Of a stretch of DNA of 5,640 nt, positions 5,542 to 5,640 are shown piece by piece. Below the pieces are notes generated by a model. It had not been told where the DNA came from. It was given only the letters and a program-made list of their open reading frames with translations, and ran no database searches. The DNA is from an uncultured Clostridia bacterium (GTDB taxonomy: Bacteria; Bacillota; Clostridia; Oscillospirales; Oscillospiraceae), in assembly GCA_946011705.1 (NCBI GenBank), contig CAMGCA010000143.1:1-5640 (forward strand). Direction: 5' to 3'. How positions within the stretch are numbered: the first letter of the stretch is position 1; every line of letters starts with the position of its first letter. The translations under genes and the position numbers were made by a program.

Positions 5542-5640
5542 ATGCAGAACCTGTCTGAACGCACCGCGGGCTTTACCGATTCGGTGATCCGCCGCATGAC
5601 CCGGGTGTCTATGCAGTACGGCGCCGTGAACCTTTCGCAG
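5542..5640 (+). CDS. PLP-dependent aminotransferase, class I/II (5' part only)
   Basis: Only the first 33 codons are in the window and the frame stays open to the edge. The N-terminus MQNLSERTAGFTDSVIRRM followed by TRVSMQYGAVNLSQ is characteristic of fold-type I aminotransferases, in which this block precedes a GFPDF-type segment. The family transfers the amino group of an amino acid such as aspartate, methionine or aromatic amino acids to a keto acid, using pyridoxal phosphate bound to a lysine that lies beyond the window. The ATG has an excellent AGGAGG site 8 bases upstream. Its divergent position beside a cysteine/methionine importer suggests a link to use or salvage of the imported amino acids, but substrate specificity is not visible here. 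Confidence 0.75.
   Translation, partial: MQNLSERTAGFTDSVIRRMTRVSMQYGAVNLSQ

Overview
The window looks like a chromosomal segment of a moderately GC-rich Firmicute, most likely a gut Clostridia / Oscillospiraceae-type bacterium. This is inferred from strong AGGAGG-type ribosome binding sites, sigma-A style promoters, a TTG start, and protein sequences of clostridial character. No taxonomic marker gene is present, so the assignment is tentative.

Layout. Bases 1-209 are an AT-rich intergenic region with a Fur/PerR-like 15-mer and a good promoter. They lead into a plus-strand OmpR/PhoB-family response regulator (210-887) that has no histidine kinase after it. A 163-base convergent gap with no recognisable content separates it from a minus-strand amino-acid ABC importer operon. 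Read in its own direction, from right to left, that operon runs as follows: promoter (5365-5337), a leader of about 260 nt, a substrate-binding lipoprotein (5072-3432), a broken MetN-type ATPase fragment (3366-3121), permease 1 (3111-2452), permease 2 (2471-1797) and an intact ATPase (1794-1051). On the far right, a plus-strand PLP-dependent aminotransferase starts at 5542 and runs off the window. It is divergent from the transporter and has its own candidate promoter.

The most interesting part is the transporter leader. It contains a small, well-initiated ORF of 34 codons with five cysteines in the clusters Cys12-Cys13, Cys16 and Cys32-Cys33. After it comes a rho-independent terminator about 45 bases upstream of the lipoprotein gene. 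The 5' arm of that terminator is perfectly complementary over 10 bases to a segment inside the leader ORF, just after the first Cys cluster. This is the architecture of a ribosome-dependent transcription attenuator that senses cysteine.

The lipoprotein supports the same reading. It is a natural fusion of two solute-binding domains: an N-terminal SBP_bac_3 domain resembling cysteine-binding CjaA-type proteins, and a C-terminal MetQ/NlpA methionine-binding domain. The permeases and the intact ATPase are of the polar-amino-acid type, while the MetN remnant and the MetQ domain come from a methionine-type system. The locus therefore appears to be a hybrid cysteine (or cystine) plus methionine importer, controlled by cysteine supply and placed beside an aminotransferase that may act on amino acids.
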